NCBI GenBank assembly: GCA_016280325.1
Contig: JAEEGM010000056.1
Span: 1-47,307 of the forward strand
Direction of reading: 5' to 3'
DNA from: Eubacterium sp.
GTDB taxonomy: Bacteria; Bacillota; Clostridia; Lachnospirales; Lachnospiraceae
Length of the DNA: 47,307 bases
Of the stretch, positions 21,136-29,923 are shown one piece after another; position 1 is the stretch's first letter; each line of letters begins with the position of its first letter. Below the pieces are notes generated by a model, which was given only the letters and a program-made list of their open reading frames with translations, was not told the DNA's origin and did not search any database. Position numbers and translations under genes: made by a program.

Positions 21136-22491
21136 CTATTCATTGGATACAAAAGTATAGGTGTGCTTGCCCTTTTTCTTGGATTCATACATCGCTGCGT
21201 CGGTTTTTTCAAACAGGCTTTCCGTGTCTGAAACATCTTTGCCGCTTACGATGCCGACGCTGATGGAAATAGACGGCAATCCGTCATCATTGTTCTCAAG
21301 TTCTTCGTTGATCTGATCAATTTTTGCTTCGATGAGTCTGCGTTGCATCCCGGATGAATGAACCATAAAAACCACAAACTCATCTCCGCCGAGACGGCAT
21401 ATACAGTCGTCATCACGGAATACACCCTTTAATACCTGAACCAGTTTAACGAGGACCTGGTCGCCGACTTCATGGCCGTAGGTGTCGTTGATGGATTTGA
21501 AATTGTCGACATCCAAAAGCATCATATAGGTCGTTTCAAGATCAATTCCGGATAGTAATATTTCATAGCCGGCGCGGTTATATGCACCGGTAAGTTCATC
21601 GTGAGAGGCTTTATAATTCAGGTGTTCCAGACTTTTTTTATATTTTGAATACATCTTGTTGTAGGCATGAGCCAGGTAACGAAACTCGTTGGCCCCTTCC
21701 TCCGGGATAGGGCTGTCAGACTTGATCCTGTCGACTGCTTTCAGTACCGGCTTGATGCCGAGAATCGATGTGAGTCGAACCATTATCAGGATAGAAATTA
21801 CCTGAATAAGTATGATGATTCGGACAATTGTCAACTCAAAATGGAGTGTGTCGAGTTCATCATCCTTTGTCCTTTGCATCAGTTTATCAACTTCATGAAG
21901 ACTCTCCCGCATGTCTTTTCGGATGAGATCCTTCCGGTTGTAATACTCGTCATTTAATACAAGTTCCGTAGCTCGCCGGATCTTCTCATCGGCGGACAGG
22001 GCTTGGTCCTCGTCACTCAGCTTTACTGTGTCCAGCACATCCGGATAGTCCCTGTACCCCTTGGCTTCGATCACAAGCCTCATGGCGTAGTATTCCTGAT
22101 CCATAAGCTTTACGGAGTTGACCATGGCTTCCTTCAGCTGATCAAGTGCTGTCTGAGTCTGCTTGTCAACATCCATTTTGGCGATGGCATCCTCTCGTCT
22201 GTTTGATTCGAATGCTTCCGTAAAGTACTGATCAAGAAACTTTATGTCGCCGTTTATTGTGAATCTCTGGACGCTCTCTGTCAGATAGTCCGACGCGTCC
22301 ATCAATTCATGGGCAGCTTTCTCTAATTCCGAGTGTTGTTCCTCGGCGTCCGAAAGACGTTCAAAGGTATTTGTCAGGCGAAAGGTTGAATAAACAACGA
22401 TTCCTGACATGATAACCATAGTTATGATCAGCCAAATATGTAGTGTGCGAAGCGATAATCCGCTTCTTTTCTTCCTGGTGTTTTTTGACAC
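21136..22491 (-). CDS. Membrane-bound diguanylate cyclase (TM - extracytoplasmic helical sensor - TM - GGDEF)
   Basis: SHDELTGAYNRAGYE...RDDDCICRLGGDEFVVF: intact GGDEF and an RxxD inhibitory-site motif five residues upstream. Confidence 0.9.
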   Translation of the reverse strand: MSKNTRKKRSGLSLRTLHIWLIITMVIMSGIVVYSTFRLTNTFERLSDAEEQHSELEKAAHELMDASDYLTESVQRFTINGDIKFLDQYFTEAFESNRREDAIAKMDVDKQTQTALDQLKEAMVNSVKLMDQEYYAMRLVIEAKGYRDYPDVLDTVKLSDEDQALSADEKIRRATELVLNDEYYNRKDLIRKDMRESLHEVDKLMQRTKDDELDTLHFELTIVRIIILIQVISILIMVRLTSILGIKPVLKAVDRIKSDSPIPEEGANEFRYLAHAYNKMYSKYKKSLEHLNYKASHDELTGAYNRAGYEILLSGIDLETTYMMLLDVDNFKSINDTYGHEVGDQVLVKLVQVLKGVFRDDDCICRLGGDEFVVFMVHSSGMQRRLIEAKIDQINEELENNDDGLPSISISVGIVSGKDVSDTESLFEKTDAAMYESKKKGKHTYTFVSNE

Positions 22492-22570
22492 TATTCGTTC
22501 CTCCTATGAACATAATATAACACTAACTAAGAAAAACCGCAATATGCTAAATCATAATTAGTAATTCTTG

Positions 22571-22646
22571 GGTGTTTCGCTGTGTCTTAATGCGTTGACC
22601 CACGAGTGGCGAAATACCGCGATGAGGAGCACAGCAAGCATTTTTT
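22571..22646 (+). other. Structured RNA-like element with two overlapping helices and a trailing T-run
   Basis: A=GGTGTTTCGC (22571-22580) pairs with A'=GCGAAATACC (22609-22618); B=GCTGTGTCTTAATGC (22579-22593) pairs with B'=GCGATGAGGAGCACAGC (22619-22635); followed by AAGCATTTTTT. Confidence 0.6.
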
Positions 22647-22670
22647 GATTGATGTCCGGCCTTGCATTCG

Positions 22671-22699
22671 TTGACTATTATGCGGTTTGTTGCTATAAT
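22671..22699 (+). promoter_or_regulatory. Promoter of the MutS-like gene
   Basis: TTGACT-17 nt-TATAAT. Confidence 0.85.
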
Positions 22700-22739
22700 A
22701 AACACGTTATCGAAGACGGATATTCGGGAGGAAACAACC

Positions 22740-24443
22740 ATGAAATCATATAGTATTCTTTTCCCCTTCTATGATGAAGTAGAGTATAAGCAACTGACGG
22801 ATACGGCGTGCCACGATCTGGGGTTGGATACGCTTCTGTCGGAGATGGCGGTGAACACCGATGAGCAGAATCTGATCCGTGACGTGCTTTCCCACATGAC
22901 GGCCGACCCGAGAGTGGCGAGGTACCGCACGGAGGTGTTCTCGGATATCCTTCATCACAAGGATCTCCGTGATCGGATCATGGATGTTTTTGACCGGATA
23001 GAGCATATACGGGACTTCGAAGCCATACACAAAAGTCACGAGGGCGTGACGCTGTGGCATTTGTTTCAGCGACTGGACGAGCTCCGCGAATATATCCTCT
23101 GTGTGGAGGAACTGCGTGCGTGCTTAACGGAGATAAAAATAGAATCAGAAGGTTTGCTCGGACTTCGCGACTATGTGGATGAGATATACAACGAGGCCGG
23201 GTTCTCTGCGATGAAAAAGGATTTGGAGAAGCTTTCTATTAAGGCGTCCGAGATACGAAGCATCACGGTCGGTATCAATGTTAATGACCGGCTTGAGGCG
23301 ACCGGACTCGGATTGATTTCGGTAAATGATAAGCCGTTTAAAAAGTCCGGTATCATCTCCGGCTTTTCCGATGCCATATCGTCGGAAGACAAGCTCCAAA
23401 AAGGGAATGAATGGAGCGGAGATATGCATTATTATCCTTCCGGAAAGGGCGGCGATACATTTTTCAGAACGCTAAAAAAAGGCGCCGGGGTGTTCTGCCT
23501 TCAGCGGACGCCGTTTGTCGACGCCCGCACCAGATCCACGATTGTGACCGGCGTCATGGATGATAAAGGAAAGGACACCGCCCACTATCTGGAGGCCGAG
23601 ATGAACAAGCTGATGTCCAAGCTGTCAAGGGATATGCGCGATGTCCTGACAGCCTACTCGGATGTCGCGATCATAAATATCTCCGGCCTGATCCCGGAGT
23701 TTGTCTATTATATCAGGGTGGCAGAATTCATAGAAAAATATACCGAAAGAGGGTATGCGTTTTGCGTGCCTAAGGCATCGACGGAAACCGTAGTCGGGGA
23801 ATTTTATAATCTGAGATTGGCTACTACTATGGAGAATCCCGATGAAATTGTAAAAAATGATATTCGATTTGATGACAGAAACAGGATATACATTCTGACG
23901 GGAGCCAACCGCGGCGGAAAGACCACCTTGACGCAGGGTGTGGGGATATTGTTTATGATGGCGCAGGGCGGGATATACGTACCCGCGGACAGTTTTGACT
24001 ATGTGCCTGTCGACGCAATCTATACGCATTTCCCGGCCGATGAGGACAAGACGACAGACCTCGGAAGGCTGGGAGAGGAGTGTATCCGGTTCAAGGAAAT
24101 ATACGATGACGCAACTTCGGAAAGCCTTATCCTTTTGAATGAGACTTACTCAACCACTTCCTTTGAGGAAGGTTATTACATCGCGAAGGATTCCGTCAGA
24201 GCGCTTCTGTCGAAAAAAGTCCGGATGATTTACAATACTCATATGCACAAGCTCGGACAGGATATAGATGATATCAATTCGGATGCTACCTCTGCGCGCG
24301 TCGTGTCCATGATCATGCGGACGGAAGGAAGCACACGCTCTTTTAAGGTGGAACTCGCTCCGCCGGAAGGAATATCGTTCGCGAGTGATATAGCGAAAAA
24401 ATACGGCGTTACGTATGAGCAACTGGTGAACGTGGGAGAATAA
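22740..24443 (+). CDS. MutS-related ATPase (MutS domain V-type), not canonical mismatch-repair MutS
   Basis: ILTGANRGGKTTLTQGVGILFMMAQGGIYVPAD (Walker A-like), SLILLNETYSTTSFEEGYYIA (degenerate Walker B), THMHKL; ATG at 22740 follows RBS ggagg; the track ATG at 22662 lies upstream of the promoter. Confidence 0.85.
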   Translation: MKSYSILFPFYDEVEYKQLTDTACHDLGLDTLLSEMAVNTDEQNLIRDVLSHMTADPRVARYRTEVFSDILHHKDLRDRIMDVFDRIEHIRDFEAIHKSHEGVTLWHLFQRLDELREYILCVEELRACLTEIKIESEGLLGLRDYVDEIYNEAGFSAMKKDLEKLSIKASEIRSITVGINVNDRLEATGLGLISVNDKPFKKSGIISGFSDAISSEDKLQKGNEWSGDMHYYPSGKGGDTFFRTLKKGAGVFCLQRTPFVDARTRSTIVTGVMDDKGKDTAHYLEAEMNKLMSKLSRDMRDVLTAYSDVAIINISGLIPEFVYYIRVAEFIEKYTERGYAFCVPKASTETVVGEFYNLRLATTMENPDEIVKNDIRFDDRNRIYILTGANRGGKTTLTQGVGILFMMAQGGIYVPADSFDYVPVDAIYTHFPADEDKTTDLGRLGEECIRFKEIYDDATSESLILLNETYSTTSFEEGYYIAKDSVRALLSKKVRMIYNTHMHKLGQDIDDINSDATSARVVSMIMRTEGSTRSFKVELAPPEGISFASDIAKKYGVTYEQLVNVGE

Positions 24444-24458
24444 TCGCTGAATAAAAAA

Positions 24459-24523
24459 GCTTGCCGTGCTCCTCATAGCCGCCAGTTGTGAATGAGGAGA
24501 CACGCGCAAGCGTTTATTTTTAT
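24459..24523. terminator. Large hairpin between convergent genes (bidirectional terminator), containing an inverted copy of the 22.62-kb motif
   Basis: aaaaaaGCTTGCCGTGCTCCTCATagccgccagttgtgaATGAGGAGACACGCGCAAGCgtttattttt. Confidence 0.75.
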
Positions 24524-24548
24524 GTTTATTATTCTATAGAAATATCTA

Positions 24549-27029
24549 TCACATCGTCAGCACGATCTCGTTGGTATCCGCCAGCTTATCCGCTGCGATA
24601 TAATTATCATTAAGCGTCTCGCCGTTCAGCGTGAGCGAAGCAAAGCCGGTCTCGTGACCGTTCGGATTCTCAACCGTGATGTGAAGCTTCTTGCCGCGGA
24701 AGGTCTTGTCCATCGTGAAGGACTTCCAGTCAGACGGGATCGACGGTGCCAGGCGAAGACCGTTCGGATCCGGACGAAGTCCCAGGATACCCTCGACGCA
24801 ACCAACCATAACGGTGGAAGCCGTACCGGTCAGCCAATGCACATGTGAGCGACCGTGGTTGAGGCTTGCCTTTCCTTCCGTAAACTGACCGAAGCAGTAA
24901 GGTTCGATTGTACGGATCTCGGCGTGGTCGTTCTGAGCTGCCGGGTTATTCTCCATGAAATACCGGAAAGCACGATCGCCGTGACCGAGGAGTGCCTCTG
25001 CCAGGATCAACCAGCCCTGCGACTGGGAGAAGATACCGGCGTTCTCCTTGGTTCCCGGATTGAAGAGAACCGCGAGAGCCCCGTCAAAGGCATGCGCGTG
25101 ATACGGCGGATCCATCAGCACAGCACCGTAGTCGGTATTCAGTTTATCAAAAACGTTCTGCATCGATGCTTCAGCCTGCTCCTTGGAAGCCAGCCCACTG
25201 ATCACACCCCAGCTCTGAGGGTTCAGCCACATGTTGGCCTCCGGATCATTTCTGTCACCGATGCGCTCGCCGGTGTCTTTGTACCCGCGAAGGAAACGGT
25301 CCTCGTTCCAGCAAAGCTTCTGAACCAGATCGCCGAACTCCTTCTGTTTAGTCTCGAGTTCATTTTTATAGGAAGAATCACCCTTGAGCTCCGCGAAGCG
25401 TCCCAGGATGGTCAGCGCGTAGTAATACTGCTCGGCCACGAAGGAGGACTCGCCCATGGCGCCGAGGCGCAGGCAGTCGTTCCAGTCAGCATGCAGGCCG
25501 GCGGGGAGTCCGTGCGCACCGAGGTGGTCGTCCGAGAACTTGATTGCGCGCTTCAGATGCTCATAGACCGTGCCCTCGTCCTTGTTGGCAAACGGGATCA
25601 CTTCATCTAAAAATGCGATGTCGCCGGTTTCCGATACATACTTCCAAATCGTCGGGAAGAGCCAGAGGGCGTCATCCGCGCGATAAGCAGGGTGTCCGGT
25701 TTCCTTTACGTAGGACTCGTCTTCCGGTGTGTCCTCGTGTCCCGGATTGTGTGTGTACTTAACCAGCGGAAGACCACCACCGTGGTGGACCTGAGCGGAC
25801 AGCATGAAGACGATCATCTGCTTTGCCATATCCGGACGCAGATGAATCACACCCTGGATATCCTGAACCGTGTCGCGGTAGCCGAAGCCGTTGCGCTCGC
25901 CGCAGTAGATGAAGGAAGCAGCGCGGGACCAGATAAAGGTCATAAAGCAGTTGTAGGCGTGCCAGGTATTCATCATGGTATTGAACTCAGCGCTCGGTGT
26001 CTGGATCTGCAGCGCGTCGAAGCGAGCGTGCCAGTCGGTAACCAGAGTCTCGAGTTCATTTTTACATACCGAGTCAACATTATTATAGGAGGAAATAATC
26101 TCGGAAGCTTCCTTATCGCCCTTCTCACCAAGAAGGAAAGCGATGGTCTTCGTCTCGCCCGGAGCCAGCTTGATAACCGTTGCCAGGGCACCGCAGCTGT
26201 TGGCGTTGTAGTTGGTGGTGTCGGAGAGCTTGCCGTCCGTTACGCCGACCGGATCGGAGTAGTCGTGTCCGTTGCCGAGGAAGTCCGCGCGGTCGCCGCA
26301 GTGTGAGCTGACAGGATTTCCTGCCAGACCGAAGAAACGTCTGCGAACAGCCTTGTCATCGACCTCGGACTTCTGCGAGATGATATCGAGGTTTCCGTTC
26401 ACTTCCTGAAGGATCCGATTCTCCTTGAACGCGGTACGTGTGATAAACTGCGTGTACTGGAGGTTCACCATATCGTTGGAATAGTACGGATCATTGGTGA
26501 ATTCGGCGTAGCCCGTGATCGTAAGGTCTTTCTCCTCGCCGGACGTGTTGGTCAGAGCGAGTTCCCATACCTCGTAGGTCTTATCAAGCGGCACATAGTA
26601 GGTGGCCACGGAGCGGATGCCGGCGTAATCCGTGATAAAGCGGCTGTAGCCGGTGCCGTAGCGAACGATGTTGACGAACTTATCGCCGGTGTCGGTAGCG
26701 TTTTCGGTGCCCGCCTGCCCGATGGCGTTGGCTGCTTCTTCCGTTGCTTCAGAAAAAGGCTTGCGCACCGGCTTCCAGGAAGCCGACCAATAATCGCCGG
26801 ACGCGTTGTTTCTTATATAAAGATAACGTCCGGGATAATCCATACTGTTGAAGTTGTAGCGAAGAATACGTCCCTTGGCGCCGGATTTGGCGAAACTGTA
26901 GCCGCCGGCGTTGTTCGAAATCAGCGCCGCATACTCCGGGGACCCAAGATAGTTGGCCCACGGGGTTGGCGTGTCCGGACGCAAAATGACGTACTCGCGG
27001 TTCACGTTGTCAAAAAAACCGTATCTCAT
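24549..27029 (-). CDS. GH94 phosphorylase, second paralogue (cellodextrin/chitobiose/cellobionate specificity undetermined)
   Basis: MRYGFFDNVNREYVILRPDTPTPWANYLGSPEYAALISNNAGGYSF...RDTVQDIQGVIHL...LHADWNDCLRLG...TKENAGIFSQSQGW. Confidence 0.9.
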   Translation of the reverse strand: MRYGFFDNVNREYVILRPDTPTPWANYLGSPEYAALISNNAGGYSFAKSGAKGRILRYNFNSMDYPGRYLYIRNNASGDYWSASWKPVRKPFSEATEEAANAIGQAGTENATDTGDKFVNIVRYGTGYSRFITDYAGIRSVATYYVPLDKTYEVWELALTNTSGEEKDLTITGYAEFTNDPYYSNDMVNLQYTQFITRTAFKENRILQEVNGNLDIISQKSEVDDKAVRRRFFGLAGNPVSSHCGDRADFLGNGHDYSDPVGVTDGKLSDTTNYNANSCGALATVIKLAPGETKTIAFLLGEKGDKEASEIISSYNNVDSVCKNELETLVTDWHARFDALQIQTPSAEFNTMMNTWHAYNCFMTFIWSRAASFIYCGERNGFGYRDTVQDIQGVIHLRPDMAKQMIVFMLSAQVHHGGGLPLVKYTHNPGHEDTPEDESYVKETGHPAYRADDALWLFPTIWKYVSETGDIAFLDEVIPFANKDEGTVYEHLKRAIKFSDDHLGAHGLPAGLHADWNDCLRLGAMGESSFVAEQYYYALTILGRFAELKGDSSYKNELETKQKEFGDLVQKLCWNEDRFLRGYKDTGERIGDRNDPEANMWLNPQSWGVISGLASKEQAEASMQNVFDKLNTDYGAVLMDPPYHAHAFDGALAVLFNPGTKENAGIFSQSQGWLILAEALLGHGDRAFRYFMENNPAAQNDHAEIRTIEPYCFGQFTEGKASLNHGRSHVHWLTGTASTVMVGCVEGILGLRPDPNGLRLAPSIPSDWKSFTMDKTFRGKKLHITVENPNGHETGFASLTLNGETLNDNYIAADKLADTNEIVLTM

Positions 27030-27238
27030 AGCTTTGTCCTCCCTGTTTGGCTTTAAGATTCATTAAATTTTATCAAGTTGCCCATGTTGTGGGCATTTTT
27101 CACAAAAAACGCAAGATTTTGTTGGAAACACGTTGTATTACTTATTTTAACACATCTTTCTTTATAAAAAAAGGGCAGAAAAAAGAAAAATTACAATGGG
27201 GTTTTTGTAAAAAATATACAAAAAAAGAAAAAAAAGTG

Positions 27239-27267
27239 TTGATTCTGTGACAAAAGTGTGGTATTAT
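27239..27267 (+). promoter_or_regulatory. Promoter of the CUT1-type ABC transporter operon, preceded by A-tracts (possible UP element)
   Basis: TTGATT-17 nt-TATTAT. Confidence 0.75.
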
Positions 27268-27366
27268 ACTCTATGGGTTTCGGGAAGAATACCCAAAAAA
27301 TATCAACCATGAAGATCTTTGGATCTTCAAACAACCAAATTTCAATTTACAGGGAGGAATTCATTT

Positions 27367-28818
27367 ATGAAGAGAAAATGGTTGGCAATTGCTCTTTCCA
27401 TGGCTTTGGCTGTTGGAATGCTCAGCGGTTGCGGAGAAGACAAGAAGGAGACTGCTTCTCAGGCACCTTCGAACACAGAGACTGAAGAGCCGGCACCGGA
27501 GACTGAAGAGCCGGAAGAGAGCGTTGATCTGCTCGAAGATGGCGGCGGTAAGGTTCTCAACATCTACGCATGGAACGACGAGTTCCAGCAGAGATTCGAA
27601 GCCTACTATCCGGATTACAAGGATGGTAAGGTTGGCGATGTAGAGATTAAGTTCATCATCAACCCGAACGAGGGCTCTAACTACCAGGATAAACTGGATG
27701 AGGCTCTTGGTAAGCAGGAAAGCGCAGCAGCTGATGAGAAAGTCGATCTGTTCATGGCAGAGGCTGACTACATCGCTAAGTACTCTTCTGCAGCAGCTGA
27801 TGTAGCTGTAGACGTTAAGGCTCTTGGCCTTACTGATCAGGACATGAGCAACATGTATGACTACACCAAGCAGGTTGCAACTGATGAGAACGGTGTTCTC
27901 AAGGGTGTTTCATGGCAGGCTTGCCCGGCTGGTATGATCTACCGTCGTTCAATGGCTAAGAAGTATTTCGGTTCTGATGATCCGGCTGCTGTTCAGGAGC
28001 AGGTATCTGACTGGGATAAGTTCGTGGCTGCCTGCAAGACCATCAAAGAGAAGTCAAAGGGTAAGGACTTCATGATGGCTGGACCGAACGATATGCATCG
28101 TATCTACACCAACAACGACTCCACTAAGTTCGTAGAGGGTGATGCTCTTACATTCACTCCGGGATCTGAGCAGTGGGTTGACAATACTAAGAAGTATTGT
28201 GATGAAGGTTATGTAATGAACCCGACAATGGGTCTTTGGAGCGAGGACTGGACCAAGCAGATGGGTGCTAAGGGTCACGTATTCGCATTCTTCGGACCGG
28301 CATGGTTCATCTCCTTCACAATGTCTGATGGTTCAGGCGCTAAGAAGAACGATGATGGCACCTACAAGCATGAAGATGGTAAGGATTCCTACGGTGATTG
28401 GGGTCTCTGCCTTGGACCGAATCCGTTCAACTGGGGTGGTACATGGATCATGGCTGCTAAGGGAACTGACAACGCAGCACTCATCAAGGACATCATGTTG
28501 AAGATGACCTGCGATCAGACAATCCTTTACAACATTTCTAAGGATAAGCAGGATTACGTAAATGGTAAGGAGGCTTGCGAGAAGCTTTCTGCTGATGGTA
28601 TCACTGCTCCGTTCCTTGGCGATCAGGATATGATCGGAACTCTTAAAGAGTCTGCAGAGAAGATCTCTATGGCTAACCTGACAATCTACGATCAGGCATG
28701 CATCGAGTCTGCTGAGGGTGACTTCGCAGATTACTTCTCTGGCAAGTCCTCTAAGGAAGACTGCATCAAGAAGTGGCAGGCTGACGTACAGGCTAAGTTC
28801 CCGAACTTGACTGTATAA
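27367..28818 (+). CDS. CUT1-family carbohydrate ABC transporter substrate-binding lipoprotein
   Basis: Lipobox GMLSGCGEDKK; VLNIYAWNDEFQQRFEAYYPDYKDGKVGDVEIKFIINPNEGSNYQDKLDEAL. Confidence 0.9.
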   Translation: MKRKWLAIALSMALAVGMLSGCGEDKKETASQAPSNTETEEPAPETEEPEESVDLLEDGGGKVLNIYAWNDEFQQRFEAYYPDYKDGKVGDVEIKFIINPNEGSNYQDKLDEALGKQESAAADEKVDLFMAEADYIAKYSSAAADVAVDVKALGLTDQDMSNMYDYTKQVATDENGVLKGVSWQACPAGMIYRRSMAKKYFGSDDPAAVQEQVSDWDKFVAACKTIKEKSKGKDFMMAGPNDMHRIYTNNDSTKFVEGDALTFTPGSEQWVDNTKKYCDEGYVMNPTMGLWSEDWTKQMGAKGHVFAFFGPAWFISFTMSDGSGAKKNDDGTYKHEDGKDSYGDWGLCLGPNPFNWGGTWIMAAKGTDNAALIKDIMLKMTCDQTILYNISKDKQDYVNGKEACEKLSADGITAPFLGDQDMIGTLKESAEKISMANLTIYDQACIESAEGDFADYFSGKSSKEDCIKKWQADVQAKFPNLTV

Positions 28819-28852
28819 TCCAATAAAGGGATATTACTAAAAGACCTAAAAT

Positions 28853-28882
28853 GGGGGCAGGACGTGTCCTGCCCCCGTTTTT
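28853..28882 (+). terminator. Perfect 11-bp hairpin plus T-run between the SBP and first permease gene
   Basis: GGGGGCAGGACgtGTCCTGCCCCCGTTTTT. Confidence 0.88.
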
Positions 28883-28915
28883 AAACTCAAAAATGTTCTG
28901 AGGGGGCTTGTTGCT

Positions 28916-29917
28916 ATGGCAAATAACAATAGTGCAACGGTCGCGGTAAGACAGAAGAAAAACAAGTTAAAATATGGGAAATGGGGTATCATTTTTATCC
29001 TTCCGTTTTTTATCGCGTATTTCCTCTTTTCGTTTTATCCGCTGATTACGACCTTTTATTACAGCTTCTTCTCCCGATTCAAAGATCCGGTAACGATCAA
29101 GACGGTAGAAAAGTTTGTTGGGTTTGACAATTACGTTAAGTTGTTTACAAAGGAACCGTTCGCTGAGACCGGATTCCTGTATCATTTTGGAAACACATTT
29201 TTACTTTGGATTTTGGGATTTATTCCGCAGTTGTTACTCTCGTTGCTCTTCGCTTCATGGTTTACGGATATCCGTTTGAAGCTGAGAGGAACCGGCGCGA
29301 TGAAGGTAATCCTTTACCTTCCGAACATGTTGATGGCGTCGTCTATCGCCGTGCTGTTTAACAAATTGTTCGCATTGACAGGACCTGTCAATGAACTTCT
29401 GGGCACGAGCGTCGATTGGCTACAAAGTCCATGGGGCGTCCGAGGGTTGATAGCCGCGATTAACTTCCTGATGTGGACCGGTAACACGACCATCCTATTG
29501 ATGGCCGGTATCATGGGTATCGACCCGGCACTGTACGAGGCCAGTGCAATCGATGGCGCCACAGCAGGACAGCAGTTTAGAAAAATTACGATGCCTATGT
29601 TGAAACCAATCATGTTGTATGTGCTTGTCACATCTATGATCGGTGGTTTGCAGATGTTCGATATCCCGAACCTGTTGGTTAAACAGGGTGGTACCCAGAA
29701 GGTGGCCCAGACAGTCGTTATGGACATCAGTAACGGTATCGGAGGATCCGGTGATATCGGTTTGGCCGGTGCGGAATCAGTTATTCTGTTCTTTGTAGCC
29801 GGTATAATAGGATTTGTCCTCTTCAAGTCCATGGAAAGTGACGAAGATAAAGAAAAGCGCAAGAACAAAAAGCGCGAAAAGGCAGAACGTAAAGCTGCTG
29901 TGGCGAAGGGGGTGTGA
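28916..29917 (+). CDS. CUT1 ABC transporter permease (MalF/UgpA-type)
   Basis: Six TM-like segments; EAA-loop region ALYEASAIDGATAGQQFRKITMPMLKP. Confidence 0.93.
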   Translation: MANNNSATVAVRQKKNKLKYGKWGIIFILPFFIAYFLFSFYPLITTFYYSFFSRFKDPVTIKTVEKFVGFDNYVKLFTKEPFAETGFLYHFGNTFLLWILGFIPQLLLSLLFASWFTDIRLKLRGTGAMKVILYLPNMLMASSIAVLFNKLFALTGPVNELLGTSVDWLQSPWGVRGLIAAINFLMWTGNTTILLMAGIMGIDPALYEASAIDGATAGQQFRKITMPMLKPIMLYVLVTSMIGGLQMFDIPNLLVKQGGTQKVAQTVVMDISNGIGGSGDIGLAGAESVILFFVAGIIGFVLFKSMESDEDKEKRKNKKREKAERKAAVAKGV

Positions 29918-29923
29918 TAAAGA

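Noticed and set aside
22662-22739. Upstream ATG extension of the MutS-like ORF
   Set aside because: The stretch contains the TTGACT-17-TATAAT promoter; a good RBS precedes the ATG at 22740.
27080-27094. GCCCAtgttgTGGGC hairpin in the GH94 (second copy) leader
   Set aside because: Only 5 bp; too weak to call as a regulatory element without conservation.
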